This document shows, piece by piece, positions 26,030 to 31,516 of a DNA stretch of 51,553 bases. The stretch's first letter is position 1. The number at the start of each line of letters is the position of its first letter. The notes under the pieces are model-generated. The model ran no database searches, was not told the DNA's origin, and saw nothing but the letters and a program-made list of their open reading frames with translations. A program made the translations under genes and the position numbers. This stretch comes from Oscillospiraceae bacterium (GTDB taxonomy: Bacteria > Bacillota > Clostridia > Oscillospirales > Acutalibacteraceae): the NCBI GenBank assembly GCA_022487055.1, contig JAKVJJ010000012.1, forward strand, positions 1 through 51,553, in the 5' to 3' direction.

Positions 26030-26120
26030 TTCTTCTACACCTCATTTCAAGTAATGATTTCGCGGAACAGCCATCCGCGCGAACCGACGCACCGAGGCAG
26101 TCTAAATTATCAATGTGCAT
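25965..26120 (-). CDS. Alternative overlapping small ORF, 51 residues
   Basis: ATG 26120 is preceded by AGGAGGCGGAG and the ORF (MHIDNLDCLGASVRADGCSA...) ends at 25965. It overlaps the better-supported 49-residue ORF by 65 nt in another frame, and its second half looks like an out-of-frame reading of that gene. It may be translated as a short coupling peptide, or the ribosome site may be fortuitous. Confidence 0.25.
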   Translation of the reverse strand: MHIDNLDCLGASVRADGCSAKSLLEMRCRRNEKIKNYCRLARFDKRSRKFC

Positions 26121-26277
26121 TGTGCTCCGCCTCCTGCGCTTTGATGTACCGCCGGCCGGCAGCGTCAAACCTGTCAACAAAGTTTGTCCAACATTCAGCC
26201 GGACTGCTGCCAACTGTACTCGTTATCGCTTCGTTAAATGCCTTGTACATGATTACCATTAATTCGTTTTTTGTCAT
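26110..26277 (-). CDS. Small phage protein, 55 residues
   Basis: Begins MTKNELMVIMYKAFNEAIT and ends with AAGRRYIKAQEAEHNAH; helical and soluble. ATG 26277 follows GGAGGTG and starts directly after the rep stop. I do not recognise it. Its role may relate to replication, by position only. Confidence 0.6.
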   Translation of the reverse strand: MTKNELMVIMYKAFNEAITSTVGSSPAECWTNFVDRFDAAGRRYIKAQEAEHNAH

Positions 26278-26278
26278 T

Positions 26279-27007
26279 TCAACACCTCCGCTTTCCTTGC
26301 AACTGCACCATGCTATAAAACTGGTACTCAAACCCGAAAATTTCGCCATCTACCGTCTTGCCCTGTTCCAAATAGTACCCTTTGAGCGGCTTGGGTTTTC
26401 TTCTCCAGCTGTTTCGCCCAATAACGTGCTTTGTAATTTTCGGCTGCCGCAGGTTCCGACTGCTGTTCCAGCGGCGCTTGAAAGGAGATTCCCCGCTGCG
26501 AAAAGTCTTGCTCGTTTGCTTTATCAGATAAGAAGCAAGCTGCGCATACTGGCCGCTGTTGTCCAACGTTTTGATTGATATGGCACCGTATGGCCACGAG
26601 TCACTGACCACTTGCACATCGAACTTTGGAATGATGGCATGAAAATGTACCGCCCCGCGTTCTCCAACTTCAGCCACTACTATGTACCGTAATTCCTGCC
26701 CTGCAACACGAAAAGCTTTCCGAAGTACCGCCCAATACTTCTCCAGAATTCTAGGAATCTGCTGAACCGTTGGGCGGAGCTCTTTTTTGAACGTTATGGT
26801 CAGGTACAAATCACCCGGCCTAAAGTTTTCATTAATCAGCCTGCGCAGTTTCATGTCTGCATGACGGTCATTCACGCGCGCCTGCTCTTTAGGGGTTGGT
26901 CTAAAATTCTTCTGCCGTTGGATTCCCGGCCTGTGATAACGTGCCGTGTAATATTTGCGTGTTTCGATTGTCCGGCCTGCGCGGCAGACCTCCTCAACGT
27001 AAGGCAC
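26279..27007 (-). CDS. HUH-type rolling-circle Rep (REP_ORF2-G2P-like)
   Basis: A 242-residue protein with the three motifs of HUH endonucleases: LYLTITFKKEL (motif 1), GAVHFHAII with the H-F-H metal site (motif 2), and YAQLASYLIKQTSK with tyrosine and lysine (motif 3). Such proteins nick one strand and start rolling-circle replication of plasmids and some phages. GTG 27007 is chosen because AGGGAGTG precedes it; the frame continues upstream through a region with no ribosome site that also carries an opposing promoter and terminator. Its leader is opposed by a predicted antisense RNA. Confidence 0.8.
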   Translation of the reverse strand: MPYVEEVCRAGRTIETRKYYTARYHRPGIQRQKNFRPTPKEQARVNDRHADMKLRRLINENFRPGDLYLTITFKKELRPTVQQIPRILEKYWAVLRKAFRVAGQELRYIVVAEVGERGAVHFHAIIPKFDVQVVSDSWPYGAISIKTLDNSGQYAQLASYLIKQTSKTFRSGESPFKRRWNSSRNLRQPKITKHVIGRNSWRRKPKPLKGYYLEQGKTVDGEIFGFEYQFYSMVQLQGKRRC

Positions 27008-27107
27008 TTTTTCACTCCCTAATCTTTCAACATTCTTTTCCCAGATTGTCGATAACTTAATACCTTTAACAAGGTGGGTAAGGCGGGCATTCCCCCGTCC
27101 AAAAATG

Positions 27108-27136
27108 TTGATTGTTAATGCCTTATGTGCTATACT
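27108..27136 (+). promoter_or_regulatory. Promoter facing opposite to rep
   Basis: TTGATT at 27108-27113 and TATACT at 27131-27136 are separated by exactly 17 bp. It points right, against the rep transcript. No ORF with a ribosome site follows before the terminator ending at 27208. Confidence 0.65.
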
Positions 27137-27142
27137 ATATAT

Positions 27143-27208
27143 GTATATAAGTTTTACCGCGTAAGGCTTGGCGGCTGAGTGATGCAAACACCCAGCCGCC
27201 ACTTTTTT
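27143..27208 (+). ncRNA. Predicted short antisense (countertranscribed) RNA in rep leader
   Basis: A transcript of about 66 nt is predicted from the 17-bp-spaced promoter to a strong terminator: stem GGCGGCTG (27170-27177) with CAGCCGCC (27193-27200) and T6 at 27203-27208. It contains no translatable ORF and is complementary to the 5' leader of the rep gene on the other strand. This is the layout of countertranscribed RNAs that control Rep in rolling-circle plasmids (pT181, pMV158 types). The existence of the RNA is inferred. Confidence 0.5.
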
Positions 27209-27212
27209 ATGC

Positions 27213-27434
27213 TCACTTTTCATTCCACGCCATTCTCCATGGTTCCGCCGGAGCCAGCCCCTCCCGCTGTGTTTGCTTGCGGAGCTTGTCCACCTTTGAC
27301 TTCGGCATCCGGCGCGTACATTCCTGCCCGGTCGGACAACCACGCGGGTGCCCAGTAATCAGGCAATACTCGCATTGAATTACGCCGCGCGCCGCGTGGA
27401 ATCCACAGCCGGGACAGCCTTTATTACTACTCAT
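27213..27434 (-). CDS. Small cysteine-rich phage protein
   Basis: A 73-residue protein with paired cysteines: GCPGCGFHAA, IQCEYCLIT, RGCPTGQECTRR. Four to six of these could hold one or two zinc ions. The C-terminal part is basic. Small zinc-ribbon proteins are frequent in phage early regions, but I do not recognise this family. AAGGAG precedes the ATG at 27434. Confidence 0.65.
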   Translation of the reverse strand: MSSNKGCPGCGFHAARGVIQCEYCLITGHPRGCPTGQECTRRMPKSKVDKLRKQTQREGLAPAEPWRMAWNEK

Positions 27435-27457
27435 GGTTCTTCATTCTCCTTTTAATC

Positions 27458-27486
27458 TTGCGTTTTGTGATTATTGAGCGTACAAT
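27458..27486 (+). promoter_or_regulatory. Promoter of the 48-residue plus-strand gene
   Basis: TTGCGT (27458-27463) and TACAAT (27481-27486) with a 17-bp spacer. It lies 24 nt upstream of the start codon at 27510. Confidence 0.6.
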
Positions 27487-27509
27487 CAAATTGGAAAGAG
27501 ATGATATAT

Positions 27510-27656
27510 ATGGGTCTTTCAACAAAAATCACTGGATATGACCGATTCATGGACAAATTCAACAGGAAAAAGAAGCAAACAGCCAATTCTCAACCAAAAA
27601 GCCGCTTTAGCAATAACCCTGTTGCACAAACTCCAAAGAACAGCTCAGTAAAGTAA
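27510..27656 (+). CDS. Small basic protein in its own transcription unit (possible moron)
   Basis: A 48-residue protein: MGLSTKITGYDRFMDKFNRK followed by a Lys/Gln/Ser/Asn-rich tail. GGAAAGAG precedes the ATG at about the right spacing. The gene has its own promoter and a strong terminator and runs against the surrounding early operon, the layout of lysogen-expressed phage morons. The family is unknown. The composition (basic, low-complexity tail) could suit nucleic-acid or membrane binding, but nothing proves either. Confidence 0.55.
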   Translation: MGLSTKITGYDRFMDKFNRKKKQTANSQPKSRFSNNPVAQTPKNSSVK

Positions 27657-27675
27657 AATTACAAGAATTTTTAGA

Positions 27676-27882
27676 TTAACCATTGCCGCTTCGATTTTCG
27701 AGGCGGCTTTTATTTGTCTGATTTTCAACCCAATACAGCGCAGACGCACAATGTCCAGCAGCATTGCTTACCTCTTGCTCCATGATGCTGTAGGCGTTAA
27801 GTACGGCTACATTATCTACATTTGCCGCCGCTTCAAGCGCATCATTTAGCTGATGTAAGGCTTCGCGCACTTTTTTATCCAT
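27676..27882 (-). CDS. Small phage protein, 68 residues
   Basis: Begins MDKKVREALHQLNDALEAAANVDN and continues as a helical protein (LNAYSIMEQEVSNAAGHCASALYWV). ATG 27882 has GGAGG upstream. It overlaps the preceding gene by 8 nt. It resembles small helical accessory proteins of phage early regions; no function can be assigned. Confidence 0.65.
   Translation of the reverse strand: MDKKVREALHQLNDALEAAANVDNVAVLNAYSIMEQEVSNAAGHCASALYWVENQTNKSRLENRSGNG
27685..27714 (+). terminator. Intrinsic terminator after the 48-residue gene
   Basis: A 10-bp stem (GCCGCTTCGA / TCGAGGCGGC, one G-T pair) with a 3-nt loop is followed by TTTTATTT. The stem also encodes the C terminus of the opposite-strand gene ending at 27676. 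Confidence 0.8.
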
Positions 27883-28216
27883 GACAGTCCTCCACTGGTT
27901 CGTAATTATCCGGTGCGCCATCAAGCCGCGCGCAGTTACTGCAGTGCTGTATGCCCGGCTGATTGAGCCAGCGGCAGCCGGTGCAGTTGAGAGAGTAATC
28001 ATTCCGGTGCTTCAGCACATTTGCCGCACGTTCGAGTATTTCGGCCTTACCTCTTGTTTCTGCTTGCTCCGCATAATCGTGCAGAGCGTCTGACAACTCT
28101 TTATTTGTCATTTTTTTCTCCTTGTTCATCTTGTCATACCAATCGTCAACGCCCGCCGCCACCGCAAGTGCAATCAGCGCCGGTGTGAGTATGTAGGCTA
28201 TTGCAAACCAGTCCAC
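27875..28216 (-). CDS. Small phage protein with N-terminal membrane helix and zinc-like C terminus
   Basis: From GTG 28216 the product is 113 residues: a hydrophobic helix (IAYILTPALIALAVAAG), a charged helical middle (NKELSDALHDYAEQAETRG), and a cysteine set at the end (NCTGCRWL, HCSNCAR) that could bind zinc. AGGAGG lies before the GTG, which overlaps the previous stop (TAGTG). An internal ATG at 28111 with AAGGAG could give a 78-residue soluble form; either or both may be made. No family recognised. Confidence 0.55.
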   Translation of the reverse strand: MDWFAIAYILTPALIALAVAAGVDDWYDKMNKEKKMTNKELSDALHDYAEQAETRGKAEILERAANVLKHRNDYSLNCTGCRWLNQPGIQHCSNCARLDGAPDNYEPVEDCHG

Positions 28217-28341
28217 TACTTGTCCTCCTGATGGTGCTTGTGGTGCCACACTATCCATGCAATGCAAATCGGCGCAATAATAGCTGCGGCCACCGTCGCC
28301 GTTATGCCTATACAGTAATAGATGAGTTGTTCCTGTGTCAT
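28216..28341 (-). CDS. Single-helix small membrane protein, 41 residues
   Basis: Starts MTQEQLIYYCIG, has one strongly hydrophobic helix (TATVAAAIIAPICIAWIVW), then HHKHHQEDK. GGGAGG precedes the ATG, which shares one base with the upstream stop. The stop overlaps the next GTG. Function unknown; a histidine-rich tail after the helix is notable. Confidence 0.6.
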   Translation of the reverse strand: MTQEQLIYYCIGITATVAAAIIAPICIAWIVWHHKHHQEDK

Positions 28342-28664
28342 TAAATCCTCCCAGGGTTGGCATATACCCGTCTGCCGCGCATCAGGTACGGCGGTTCCGG
28401 GTGACTGCTTTCCCGCGCTCCGGTGTGATTATCTATGTACTGCTGCAAGCCTGCTTCTGTCACACGATGCATCTTGCCATCATCCAGCGTTTCTCCAAAC
28501 TCCCCAGCCGCGATGCGGCGACGAACAGTTTGGACGGACACGCCGAGTTTTTCCGCAACCTCCTGCGGCGTAAACACCTGCTTTTGCGGATGCTGACGCA
28601 GGCCATCAATAATTGCGGCAGCAATACGTTGCACGTCTGATTCACTCAGTGTTATTTCTGCCAT
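28341..28664 (-). CDS. Excisionase/MerR-like helix-turn-helix protein
   Basis: A 107-residue protein. Residues 30-60 form a winged HTH of the excisionase type (FTPQEVAEKLGVSVQTVRRRIAAG), followed by a wing strand. The N-terminal helix (LSESDVQRIAAAIIDGL) is probably for oligomerisation. It is the second gene of the lytic operon, so it may act as Xis/Cox or as a middle regulator. Confidence 0.7.
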   Translation of the reverse strand: MAEITLSESDVQRIAAAIIDGLRQHPQKQVFTPQEVAEKLGVSVQTVRRRIAAGEFGETLDDGKMHRVTEAGLQQYIDNHTGARESSHPEPPYLMRGRRVYANPGRI

Positions 28665-28694
28665 GTTAATTCCTCCTTCCTCGTCCCCGCTGTG

Positions 28695-28856
28695 TCAGGC
28701 AGTTTTCTTCTCCGCTACATTAACTGGCGATTTTTCACGCATATGCTCATAGGCCATGAGTACGCCGCGCATATAGCCCTCCATGTAATCTTTTCCAGCC
28801 TGCGGCAGCTTTGTGAATGCAATAGCCGTACGCTCTTTAATAGGTTTATCTGTCAT
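28695..28856 (-). CDS. Small early phage protein, 53 residues
   Basis: Begins MTDKPIKERTAIAFTKLPQAG and ends EKSPVNVAEKKTA. AGAGGTG precedes the ATG. It is the first gene after the lytic promoter, opposite to the repressor gene. Unknown family; a Cro-like role is possible by position but no HTH is visible. Confidence 0.6.
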   Translation of the reverse strand: MTDKPIKERTAIAFTKLPQAGKDYMEGYMRGVLMAYEHMREKSPVNVAEKKTA

Positions 28857-28981
28857 ACTGTGTCACCTCTTATCTGTCCTCTGTACAAATAATACAGTAC
28901 TTAGTACAGAAAGTCAATACTTTTTTCTTGACTTAGTACAATTTTTTTGCTATCATGAATGCAAAGAGGTGAAAAGCAATA
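28857..28981. promoter_or_regulatory. Divergent repressor/lytic promoters with operators
   Basis: Rightward promoter for the repressor: TTGACT 28928-28933, 17 bp, TATCAT 28951-28956. Leftward lytic promoter: minus-strand TTGACT at 28912-28917, 17 bp, TATTAT at 28889-28894. Shared half-sites TGTAC/GTACA recur: CTGTA-N7-TACAG (28881-28897), the perfect GTACT-T-AGTAC dyad (28897-28907) inside the leftward spacer, and TTAGTACAA overlapping the rightward -35. This is the immunity switch; sites are read from sequence only. Confidence 0.75.
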
Positions 28982-29365
28982 ATGAATGAGCGTATAAAAG
29001 AATTACGCAAGGCTTTAAACCTTACGCAAGATGAATTTGCAAAACGCTTAGGGATTACTGGAGGCGGTGTGTCAAAGTTAGAGAATGGAACGCGCAATAT
29101 TACTGAACAAATGGTTTTATCAATTTGCCGAGAATTCAATGTCTCTCACGCTTGGCTGGTTGATGGTATCGGAGACATGTTTCTCGACGACGATATGGCA
29201 ACAACCGCAGTGTTTGACCGCATTATGGCCGGAGAAAACGAAACGGCGAAGGCTGTGTTCAAAGCCTTCGCCAAGTTGGACGATTCCGAATGGGAAACAC
29301 TGTATAAAATTATTACTGAAGTAAACAAAAATATTTCCGGACAAAAAGAAAGCGCTGACAATTAA
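28982..29365 (+). CDS. Phage repressor, XRE family (no peptidase domain)
   Basis: A 127-residue protein with an N-terminal XRE helix-turn-helix (LNLTQDEFAKRLGITGGGVSKLENG) and a short helical C-terminal part (KAVFKAFAKLDDSEWETLYKII). It has no S24/LexA-like Ser-Lys protease, so it should not cleave itself on DNA damage. It faces the lytic operon across a 125-nt operator region. GAGGTG lies upstream of the ATG. It is presumably the CI analogue keeping the prophage silent. Confidence 0.85.
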   Translation: MNERIKELRKALNLTQDEFAKRLGITGGGVSKLENGTRNITEQMVLSICREFNVSHAWLVDGIGDMFLDDDMATTAVFDRIMAGENETAKAVFKAFAKLDDSEWETLYKIITEVNKNISGQKESADN

Positions 29366-29380
29366 TGTCAGCGCTTTTTA
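29351..29380. terminator. Bidirectional terminator between repressor and facing ORF
   Basis: A perfect 10-bp stem AGCGCTGACA / TGTCAGCGCT, 5-nt loop, T-rich on the plus side (TTTTTATTATT) and A-rich on the other, so it can end transcription in both directions. It overlaps the repressor stop. Confidence 0.85.
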
Positions 29381-29385
29381 TTATT

Positions 29386-29502
29386 TCAACTCTTATGTGA
29401 CAGATATGATACCAGCTCTAAAATACGTATCAGTTTTCTCTCCTCCTGAATCTGCTCAATAAGGTTTATAATTTCTTCTTTAATTTTTGCTTCGCTTGTC
29501 AT
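29386..29502 (-). CDS. 38-residue SOS-controlled protein facing the repressor (candidate antirepressor)
   Basis: Starts MTSEAKIKEEIINLIEQIQ and continues as one amphipathic helix to LVSYLSHKS. GGAGGTG lies 7-8 nt before the ATG. Its promoter is strong and carries a perfect LexA-type box. It converges on the repressor gene across a shared terminator. Short helical proteins of this look are common beside XRE regulators in Firmicutes. Because the repressor lacks a self-cleaving domain, a LexA-controlled partner that inactivates it, in the manner of Tum of phage 186, is an attractive but unproven role. Confidence 0.6.
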   Translation of the reverse strand: MTSEAKIKEEIINLIEQIQEERKLIRILELVSYLSHKS

Positions 29503-29557
29503 GCTGCGGCACCTCCACAATGTCCCGCACGATGTTTCGCAAAATTCCTTACTAATA

Positions 29558-29586
29558 AGTATAGAACGTGTGTTCTTTCATGTCAA
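29558..29586 (-). promoter_or_regulatory. Strong promoter with LexA (SOS) box
   Basis: Minus strand: consensus TTGACA (29581-29586), 17-bp spacer, TATACT (29558-29563). The spacer contains GAACGTGTGTTC (29564-29575), a perfect GAAC-N4-GTTC Firmicutes LexA site abutting the -10. LexA binding would block the promoter until DNA damage. Confidence 0.75.
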
Positions 29587-29675
29587 GAAAAAATTTCCAT
29601 ATTTATTTATAAACTTTAGAGTTGGCCAAATATGGTCCTTTGCTAAAAAAAGAATGACTTTTGTCGAATTTGCTC

Positions 29676-29704
29676 TTGACGTATTTATTTTGGAAGAATA
29701 TAGT
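29676..29704 (+). promoter_or_regulatory. Promoter of the DUF4236 gene
   Basis: TTGACG (29676-29681), 17 bp, TATAGT (29699-29704), about 50 nt before the start codon. It is separate from the phage lytic promoter, so the gene can be expressed in the lysogen. Confidence 0.65.
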
Positions 29705-29756
29705 AATTATAACTATATTCTAAGCAAAGTGTTTACAAACAGAAGAGGAGATTGAT

Positions 29757-30605
29757 ATGAGCTTACGTTTTCGGAAAAGCATCAACCTGGGACACGGAGT
29801 TCGGCTAAACATCGGCAAAAAAGGAGTCGGCATCAGCGCCGGTGTGAAAGGTGCCAGAGTCTCTATTAATTCAAGCGGACGGAAAACCACTTCTGTAGGC
29901 ATTCCCGGCACTGGAGTGTCTTATGTAAAATCCGAAAAAATCGGCGCACCCACAAAAGTGGGAAATGAAGCCCAAAGTAAGTTTGAAAGTCAAGACCTTC
30001 TGCCGGACAACAATAACACACCGCCTACCAAAAAGAAACCCGGTTGCCTCCCAATCGTTCTTGGAATAGTCGCTGTAGTATGCGTTATCGGATTTATCGA
30101 CTGGGCAGCGCATGGCTTCCCAGCCACAAATTCCTCTTCATCCGCCGCATCATCTGCTTTACTTACATCCAGCATCTCAGAGATCAGTAGTACGGCAACA
30201 AGCAGCGAGGCTGTTTCTTCCGAAGAAAGCAATTCTGCTGCAGAGTCAAGTAAACCATCTTCTACTTTAGGAAGCAGCACTCCGAAATCTTCCGCTCCTG
30301 CTGAAACCTCAAAGCCCGCTGCTGCAGCTAGTCAGAAGTTAACTGTTACTTCTGCGCCCGGCACCGTTTCTAAAGGCAGTATAGCCTCTATTTCTATTAA
30401 GGGTAAACCAAATGCACAGTATTCGATTGCTGTGCATTATGCAAGCGGTGTAAGCAAAGCCAACGGATTGGAATCAAAAACATCTGATGCAAACGGTAAT
30501 GCCACATGGTCATGGAAAATTGGTATAAAGACAAAGTCCGGCACTTATGATGTGATAATTTCCGATGGCACAGATGAGATTGATTCTTCGGTTACGATTT
30601 CGTAG
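29757..30605 (+). CDS. DUF4236 protein with membrane helix and extracellular domain
   Basis: Residues 1-53 are a DUF4236 domain (MSLRFRKSINLGHGVRLNIG, GVGISAGVKGARVSIN, GIPGTGVSY). After a linker comes one membrane helix (about 98-115, CLPIVLGIVAVVCVIGFI), an 80-residue Ser/Ala/Thr-rich stalk, and a C-terminal beta domain (about 195-282: KLTVTSAPGTVSKGSIASISI, TYDVIISDG) resembling a surface Ig-like module. The small N-terminal domain would be cytoplasmic and the beta domain outside. AGAGGAG precedes the ATG. As a single gene with its own promoter beside the repressor, it looks like a lysogenic-conversion gene. Confidence 0.7.
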   Translation: MSLRFRKSINLGHGVRLNIGKKGVGISAGVKGARVSINSSGRKTTSVGIPGTGVSYVKSEKIGAPTKVGNEAQSKFESQDLLPDNNNTPPTKKKPGCLPIVLGIVAVVCVIGFIDWAAHGFPATNSSSSAASSALLTSSISEISSTATSSEAVSSEESNSAAESSKPSSTLGSSTPKSSAPAETSKPAAAASQKLTVTSAPGTVSKGSIASISIKGKPNAQYSIAVHYASGVSKANGLESKTSDANGNATWSWKIGIKTKSGTYDVIISDGTDEIDSSVTIS

Positions 30606-30627
30606 CTGAATTATTCCCGACCTTAAC

Positions 30628-30730
30628 TGAACTGCACCCCATTTGTTAGACAGTATGATATACTGAAAACAGATGGGGTGTTTTTATGTCAAAAGATAAA
30701 GCAAAGAAACGATACACAGGAGAATTCAAA
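30628..30730 (+). mobile_element. IS3-family remnant (left end and first codons of orfA)
   Basis: The sequence begins TGAACTGCACCCC, runs into a leader, then ATG at 30686 encodes MSKDKAKKRYTGEFK, the usual opening of IS3-group orfA. Similarity stops abruptly after EFK, where unrelated sequence leading to hicA follows. Only about 100 bp remain, so it is an immobile scar. A hairpin inside it (CACCCCAT 30636-30643 with ATGGGGTG 30673-30680, then T5) now terminates the upstream gene. Confidence 0.6.
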
Positions 30731-30767
30731 CCGGCCGGGAATTTTTTAATATCCTTTGCTGTACGTA

Positions 30768-30796
30768 TTGACATTATACGTACATATGCGTATAAT
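30768..30796 (+). promoter_or_regulatory. hicAB promoter with palindromic operator
   Basis: Perfect consensus TTGACA (30768-30773), 17 bp, TATAAT (30791-30796). A 7-bp inverted repeat TTATACG (30774-30780) / CGTATAA (30789-30795) fills the spacer and overlaps the -10, suiting autorepression by the HicB antitoxin. Confidence 0.75.
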
Positions 30797-30821
30797 AGTA
30801 TTATCGAAAGGAGGACGGGGA

Positions 30822-31004
30822 ATGACATTCAAAGAAATCGAAAAAATCATTCTTAGCGACGGTTGGATATACAAAGGCACTGCTGGCTCTCACAATCAAT
30901 ACATTCACCCGTCAAAGCCCGGCAAAGTTACCATTCCAAAGCATAAGGGCGACCTGCCAAAGGGAACAATAAATTCGATACTGAAACAAGCAGGGCTGAA
31001 ATAA
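30822..31004 (+). CDS. hicA: HicA toxin (mRNA interferase)
   Basis: A 60-residue HicA: MTFKEIEKIILSDGW, then the GTAGSHNQYIHP strand carrying the catalytic histidine, and KVTIPKHKGDLPKGTINSIL. HicA folds like a dsRNA-binding domain and cuts mRNA; HicB neutralises it. AGGAGG precedes ATG 30822; the frame is open upstream but that region is promoter. Likely stabilises the prophage or aborts infection by other phages. Confidence 0.9.
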   Translation: MTFKEIEKIILSDGWIYKGTAGSHNQYIHPSKPGKVTIPKHKGDLPKGTINSILKQAGLK

Positions 31005-31040
31005 GCCCTACTTGTCATATACTATAAGGAGGTTATTTAT

Positions 31041-31460
31041 ATGTTATCAAATTATCCGGCCTGCTTTTATCCAGAAGAAGATGGCCAATATTCTGTTATA
31101 TTCCCCGATTTAAACCATTTGGCAACCTGCGGAAGTACACTTGATGAAGCCTTTTCTCAGGCTGTCGATTGTCTTGCCGGTTATCTCTACTCTTGCAAGC
31201 ATGACCATGAGGAAGTACCGCACCCTTCCGCACTCAAAGATGTTGACGTCAAATCTGAATATCCCGACTGCCCTGCCGGCGCGTTCGTCAACATGGTAAT
31301 GGTAGACGTTGACAGCTATGCGCGCGCCCATTTTGAAAAGTCCGTTAAAAAGACGCTGTCCATTCCGTCATGGCTCAACGAAGCCGCTGTGCAGGCAGGA
31401 ATTAACTTTTCACAAACCTTGCAAAGCGCTTTAAAAGAACAATTAAGGATTGCGAAATAA
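31041..31460 (+). CDS. hicB: HicB antitoxin
   Basis: A 139-residue protein with the degenerate RNase H fold of HicB (YPACFYPEEDGQYSVIFPDL, ATCGSTLDEAFSQAVDCLAGY). A C-terminal DNA-binding segment (LSIPSWLNEAAVQAGINFSQTLQSAL, ribbon-helix-helix style) follows. It binds HicA and the promoter operator. AAGGAGG precedes the ATG, 36 nt after hicA. Confidence 0.92.
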   Translation: MLSNYPACFYPEEDGQYSVIFPDLNHLATCGSTLDEAFSQAVDCLAGYLYSCKHDHEEVPHPSALKDVDVKSEYPDCPAGAFVNMVMVDVDSYARAHFEKSVKKTLSIPSWLNEAAVQAGINFSQTLQSALKEQLRIAK

Positions 31461-31473
31461 TATCGTGTTTCGC

Positions 31474-31504
31474 CTGCCCTGCATTTTGGCAGGGCAGATT
31501 TTTT
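31474..31504 (+). terminator. Terminator after hicB
   Basis: CTGCCCTGC / GCAGGGCAG stem with a 6-nt loop, then ATTTTTTT. The integrase ribosome site AGGAGGG begins just after it. Confidence 0.85.
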
Positions 31505-31516
31505 AGGAGGGACAAC

